Below, in pieces: positions 60,594-64,000 of a stretch of DNA of 64,000 nucleotides (position 1 is the stretch's first letter; the number at the start of each line of letters is the position of its first letter). The translations under genes and the position numbers were made by a program. Source of the DNA: Enhygromyxa salina. GTDB taxonomy: Bacteria > Myxococcota_A > Polyangia > Nannocystales > Nannocystaceae. The stretch spans positions 1 to 64,000 of the forward strand of contig NZ_PVNL01000001.1 in the NCBI RefSeq assembly GCF_002994635.1, given 5' to 3'. The notes under the pieces were generated by a model. That model had not been told where the DNA came from, did no database searches, and saw nothing but the letters and a program-made list of their open reading frames with translations.

Positions 60594-61826
60594 TCAGTCC
60601 TGACCGCAGTAGCGCAGCTGGCAGGCCGGCGTGTTCGGCAGGTTGTACAGGTAGTAGTCGGGGCACGCGACGACCTGAACGTTGGCGTTCCAGTTGCACT
60701 GGTTGCCGCTCCAGTTGAAGCACACCTGACGCGCGACGATGCCGTCGTTGAGCTCGGGGTGGGCTCCGTTGAGCCACCCTGTCGCATGGGTGGCGCAGTT
60801 GCTGCTGGGGATCACGGTCTCGGACATCTGGGTGCCAGCGTCGCCCGTGAACCGGTACCAGCCCGGTCCCTGCCAGCCATTGCCGACCTGTTGATCGCAG
60901 AACGCCCCGCCGCCGACCTGGTTCTTGTTGCGGTTGGCCCCCGTGAACTCCGTGTAGGGCAAGAAGCACTGGGGATCCGCCGACGCGATGCACATGGTGT
61001 CGCAGCCGTCATCGTCGTCTTGATCGCCGTCGTCGCACTCTTCGACGCCGTCGTGCTTGAAGCCGTCGCCACACACCGCGATCGTGCACGCGGTCGTGCA
61101 CGCGTCGTTGTCGCTGTCGTTCTGGTCGTCGCACTCCTCGACGCCGTCGTAGACGATGCCATCACCACACTGGGCGGGCGTGCAAAACGGTGAGGTGCAC
61201 GCGTCGTTGCTCTCCATGTTGCCGTCGTCGCAGACCTCGACCCCGGCCTGGACGTAACCGTCGCCGCAGAACGCCAGCTGGCAAGCCGGGCAGTCGTCCG
61301 CGGTCACCATGTTGCCGTCGTCGCACTGCTCGCCCTCTTGGAGGATGCCGTCGCCGCACTCGCCGGTGAGGCAGGTCGCCGTGCAGCCGTCGGCGTCGTC
61401 GTCGTTGCCGTCGTCACACGCCTCGACCCCGGTCTGGGTGAAGCCATCGCCACAGGTCGCGAGCTTGCAGCCCGCGACGCAGTCGTCGGTGTTGTCGGCG
61501 TTTTGATCGTCGCACTCCTCGAACCCCTCGTAGAGGAAGCCGTCGCCACACGAGGCGATCGTGCACAGCGGCGTGCACTGGCCAGACTCGCTGTTCTGCG
61601 GGCCGAGGTCGCACTGCTCGCCGGGATCGACGATCCCGTCGCCGCAGCTCTGGGATGGATCACCGTCGCCGTCGCCGTCGCCGGTGGTCTCGTCGCCGTC
61701 ACCGTCGCCCGGGGTCGTCGTCGTGGTCGTCGTGAAGGTCGCGCTCCCGAACCGGTCGTCGTTGTCCGGCTCCGCACAGGCGAGCGTGAACAAGGGGGCT
61801 AGGAAGAGGGCAAGCGAGCGGCGCAT
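60594..61826 (-). CDS. Cys-repeat lipoprotein with a uromodulin-type D8C domain
   Basis: 410 residues: signal peptide to LFTLAC (Cys17), TTTTTTTPGDGDGD linker, then seven 30-33-residue Cys repeats at about 61, 93, 125, 157, 187, 220 and 252 (CGDGxxxxGxExCDDGN type, the myxococcal/DUF4215 repeat). The C-terminal 90 residues (about 322-408) are a D8C-type domain: GWYRFTGDAGTQMSETVIP, WLNGAHP, GIVARQVCFNWSG, QVVACPDYYLYNLP and CQLRYCG. These align with the D8C domain of animal uromodulin/GP2-like proteins (R.tG..G..mpe..vp..C.t....WlNG.HP...dGiv.r.vC..ws..C.w...vqVkaC...yyvY.L...p.C.l.YC). Ligand unknown; secreted, surface-anchored. Confidence 0.85.
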   Translation of the reverse strand: MRRSLALFLAPLFTLACAEPDNDDRFGSATFTTTTTTTPGDGDGDETTGDGDGDGDPSQSCGDGIVDPGEQCDLGPQNSESGQCTPLCTIASCGDGFLYEGFEECDDQNADNTDDCVAGCKLATCGDGFTQTGVEACDDGNDDDADGCTATCLTGECGDGILQEGEQCDDGNMVTADDCPACQLAFCGDGYVQAGVEVCDDGNMESNDACTSPFCTPAQCGDGIVYDGVEECDDQNDSDNDACTTACTIAVCGDGFKHDGVEECDDGDQDDDDGCDTMCIASADPQCFLPYTEFTGANRNKNQVGGGAFCDQQVGNGWQGPGWYRFTGDAGTQMSETVIPSSNCATHATGWLNGAHPELNDGIVARQVCFNWSGNQCNWNANVQVVACPDYYLYNLPNTPACQLRYCGQD

Positions 61827-62037
61827 GGCTGATGCTACGGCGATCACCGGGGCAGATCCAACCGCAATCGGCGTGCGCGCTCGCGCTCGGTAGCTTGGCC
61901 AGACCACCACCGTGGACAGCACGCACTCGCCGCGACGGTCCAACCGGAAATGGAACCAGCGGGCCCGCTGCCCCCCGGGACGATCTGGGTGTTTTTCTGG
62001 TTGCGATCATAGTGTTTATCGGACACCATCATGGCCC

Positions 62038-62484
62038 ATGCTCGAGCGACTCGAGTTTTATCGTCAAGAAGATGTGCTGGGAGAGTTCTCGAACTTCTCG
62101 AGTCACCCGATCGAGCTCGACGGGCAGTTGTGGGCGACGACCGAGCACTACTTTCAAGCCCAGAAGTTCCACGATCCCGAGCTGCGTGAGCGCGTCCGTC
62201 TGGCGCCCAGTCCAGGCCAGGCGGCCAAGCTCGGGCGCCGGCTCGCGGGGCTGCGTGCGGACTGGGAGCAGGTCAAGGAGTCCGTCATGCTCGACGCGCT
62301 GCGGGCCAAATTCGGGCAGCACCCCCGACTAGCGCGGCTGCTGCTCGGCACCGGGGACGCCGAGCTGGTCGAGCACACCCGCAACGACAGCTACTGGGCC
62401 GACGGCGGTGACGGCAGCGGACGCAACCGGCTGGGCGTGCTGTTGATGCAGCTGCGCGCCGAGCTGCGAACCCGCGACGAGTGA
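62038..62484 (+). CDS. NADAR-family (YbiA-like) N-glycosidase
   Basis: 148 residues from MLERLEFYRQEDVLGEFSNFSSHPIELDGQLWATTEHYFQAQKF, the NADAR opening (F-S-N-F, W-x-T-x-E-H-Y-F-Q-A-x-K-F). The end, NDSYWADGGDGSGRNRLGVLLMQLR, matches the WgDG.dG.G.N.lG motif. YbiA-like NADAR proteins hydrolyse N-glycosidic bonds in riboflavin intermediates, and some reverse ADP-ribosylation or degrade NAD-related compounds. Start preferred at 62038. No operon partners. Confidence 0.9.
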   Translation: MLERLEFYRQEDVLGEFSNFSSHPIELDGQLWATTEHYFQAQKFHDPELRERVRLAPSPGQAAKLGRRLAGLRADWEQVKESVMLDALRAKFGQHPRLARLLLGTGDAELVEHTRNDSYWADGGDGSGRNRLGVLLMQLRAELRTRDE

Positions 62485-62526
62485 CGCTTGTCGCGGGTTC
62501 AGACCGGCGCCGACACCTGCCCAACC

Positions 62527-63489
62527 TCAGCAGCGCTGCGGGCAGGGTCGGTCGCCGCTCGACTCGAGCTGCAGGGTCGAGTGGGCGATCCCAAACCGGG
62601 TCGAGAGCTCGCGCTCGGCATCTCGAACCAGGTCCCCCGCCTGCCCATCGACCACCAGGTGGGCCGTGAGCGCGACGTCGCGGGTGCCGAGCGCCCACAC
62701 GTGGAGATCGTGCACCTCGACCACGCGCGGGTGCTCGCCGAGGTACGCCCGCACGCGATCGAGGTCGATGTGCCGCGGCGCAGCGTCGAGCGCGAGATTG
62801 AGGGCCTCGCGCAGCAGCGACCAGGTGCCCACGAAGATCACCACCGCGATCACCAGGCTCACGACCGGGTCCAACCAGCGCCAGCCGGTGAACAGCAGCA
62901 GCGCGCCGGTCACGACCACGCCCAGCGAGACCGCCGCGTCGGCGGCCATGTGCACGAAGGCGCCCCGCAGGTTGAGGTCGGAGCCGTGTCCGTGCTCATG
63001 ACCATGCCCGTGACTGTGGCCGTGCCCCTGACCATGACCATGACCGTGACCCTGATCGCTGCGCAGCAGGATCACGGCCGACAGCAGGTTGATCACCACG
63101 CCAATCCCAGCGACCACCATCATCGTCACCGCCGTCGGCGCGGGCGGATCGGCGAGCCGCTCGATCGCCTCCCAGGTCAGCGCCCCGGTCGCGGCGATCA
63201 ACAGCAGCGCGTTGGCCAGCGCCGCCAGCACCGTGGACTTGCGCAGCCCGTAGGTCCGCTGACCCGAGGGTGACCGACGCGCGAGCCAAGCCGCCCCCCA
63301 CGCGATCAGCAGCCCGAGCACGTCGCCCAGGTTGTGAGCGGCGTCGGCCAGCAGCGCGACCGAGTCCGCCGCGAACCCATAGCCAAACTCGGCGACGACA
63401 TACGCCGAGTTCAGGACCACCCCGAACGCGAACGCTCGATCGATCCGGCGATCGTGATCGTGATCGTGATCGTGGCTGTGGTCGGGCAT
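62527..63489 (-). CDS. Zinc/cadmium CDF-family exporter
   Basis: 320 residues with six membrane segments. Zinc-site motifs HxxxD in segments 2 (LADAAHNLGDVLG) and 5 (AFVHMAADAAVSLG) match the ZitB/ZnT type. The N-terminus is His-Asp rich (HSHDHDHDHDRR) and a very His-rich loop (GHGHGHGQGHGHSHGHGHEHGHG) lies between segments 4 and 5. The cytoplasmic C-terminal domain contains VVEVHDLHVWALGTRDVALTAHLVV, the conserved CDF dimer motif. It exports Zn2+ (possibly Cd2+/Co2+) in exchange for protons. Confidence 0.93.
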   Translation of the reverse strand: MPDHSHDHDHDHDRRIDRAFAFGVVLNSAYVVAEFGYGFAADSVALLADAAHNLGDVLGLLIAWGAAWLARRSPSGQRTYGLRKSTVLAALANALLLIAATGALTWEAIERLADPPAPTAVTMMVVAGIGVVINLLSAVILLRSDQGHGHGHGQGHGHSHGHGHEHGHGSDLNLRGAFVHMAADAAVSLGVVVTGALLLFTGWRWLDPVVSLVIAVVIFVGTWSLLREALNLALDAAPRHIDLDRVRAYLGEHPRVVEVHDLHVWALGTRDVALTAHLVVDGQAGDLVRDAERELSTRFGIAHSTLQLESSGDRPCPQRC

Positions 63490-63636
63490 CGGCGTGGTCG
63501 CTCGCGGGTCGTGGTTCTATAGCCTGTCGGCTCGTTCGGCGCCCGTCCGCCAGCGCCTGCTGACGGTCGTGGCGTAGTGGCCGCACGATGATGCCACGAG
63601 CGACGGCGCAGCTTCGAACACCCACCCCGGACGTCC

Positions 63637-64000
63637 TCAGTTCAGCGCCGCGTCGGGCGCGGGGCAGCGCGAGCGCTCGCGCAGCGCCGGCAGCTCGGCC
63701 TCGAACATCCGCCCGAGGGCAGCGTCGAACCTGTCGCGGTCCAACACCAGCACGTGCTTGTCCTCCGCCGCGACGTGCCTGCGCGTCATCGGATGCTGAA
63801 TCGAGAACCCGCGCACCTGCGAGAGCTGATTCTCGAGCGCGAACGAGGCGTAGTACGCCGCGTCGTCGGCCTCGAGGTCCGTGGTCACGAACGGCGACGC
63901 CAGCTGCCACAGCGCCGACAGACCGCGCAGCCCACGATCTTGCACGCGCCGCGCGAACCCCAGGATCACCGCCTGCTGCCGCTTGGTGCGATCTCGATCG
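63637..64000 (-). CDS. LytR-CpsA-Psr (LCP) family protein, C-terminal part (partial, runs off right edge)
   Basis: The last ~120 residues of a gene beginning beyond 64000 are visible. The stretch DRDRTKRQQAVILGFARRV followed by LRGLSALWQLASPFVTTDLEADD matches the C-terminal half of the LCP catalytic domain (D..RikRQQ.vi.al..k, then the V-x-T-D-L segment). These enzymes transfer glycopolymers from lipid carriers to peptidoglycan. The tail (RRHVAAEDKHVLVLDRDRFDAALGRMFEAELPALRERSRCP) is specific. The 63490-63636 gap holds no gene. Confidence 0.65.
   Translation of the reverse strand, partial: DRDRTKRQQAVILGFARRVQDRGLRGLSALWQLASPFVTTDLEADDAAYYASFALENQLSQVRGFSIQHPMTRRHVAAEDKHVLVLDRDRFDAALGRMFEAELPALRERSRCPAPDAALN

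Overview
The window is a contiguous piece of a very GC-rich, gene-dense bacterial chromosome. It most probably comes from a myxobacterium of the Nannocystaceae type (relatives of Nannocystis, Plesiocystis, Enhygromyxa). This is inferred from three things. At least fourteen proteins are predicted lipoproteins, and several carry long Gly-Asp 'GDGDGDP' or Thr/Glu/Ser/Gly linkers behind the lipid cysteine. One protein has a MYXO-CTERM-like tail, and one has myxococcal CGDG...ECDDGN cysteine repeats. A sigma-54-type promoter precedes type IV pilus genes. No rRNA, tRNA, CRISPR array, integrase or intact insertion sequence was recognised.

Layout. 1-3.3 kb: end of a lipoprotein gene, a TIGR01777 epimerase, and a SnoaL-like/NmrA-like pair divergent from a TetR regulator with two matching operator-like palindromes. 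3.5-8.1 kb: OmpA-like envelope protein, TerB-like protein, and two GD-linker lipoproteins (pectate-lyase-like and a lectin-like secreted protein). 8.1-10.4 kb: MFS exporter divergent from a LysR regulator with a T-N11-A box. 10.5-15.7 kb: a lipoprotein lysyl oxidase coupled to a small transthyretin-like-domain protein, a MYXO-CTERM-like protein with no stop codon, and a Tat-type phospholipase C/acid phosphatase. 15.8-20.5 kb: TetR, DUF4159, VWA/GATase-like membrane protein, TerB/zinc-ribbon protein. 20.5-24.4 kb: a patchy region with a truncated Rhs leader, two small exported proteins, a displaced gene-tail fragment, a PHB-depolymerase-like lipoprotein and an unknown protein. 24.4-29.3 kb: TPR lipoprotein, divergent DAHP-synthase-like enzyme, aminotransferase, rsmD. 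29.4-36.9 kb: beta-helix lipoprotein, then a glycan-type cluster (GT-C glycosyltransferase, two GNAT-like proteins, flippase). 37.2-42.5 kb: sigma-54 promoter, PilX-like protein, PilY1. 42.5-44.1 kb: thyA and an SGNH hydrolase meeting in a 20-bp tandem repeat. 44.2-49.4 kb: transthyretin-like-domain protein divergent from an overlapping operon of LysM/peptidoglycan-binding protein, pentapeptide-like protein and large metallophosphoesterase. 49.4-64 kb: M19 dipeptidase, folA, two further proteins, universal stress protein coupled to an ion transporter, hflX coupled to an ABC-F ATPase, a lipoprotein with a uromodulin-type D8C domain, NADAR enzyme, zinc CDF exporter and the end of an LCP protein.

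How it fits together. Most genes are housekeeping or envelope/secretome genes in short operons. The least conventional material is (i) the 44.2-49.4 kb cassette, whose parts resemble cargo/adaptor modules of contractile injection systems although no structural injection gene is present, with a paralogous transthyretin-like gene beside the lysyl oxidase; (ii) animal-like extracellular domains in bacterial lipoproteins (lysyl oxidase, D8C); and (iii) several small repeats that coincide with gene stop codons. All calls come from reading the sequence and remembered family motifs; no database search was run.
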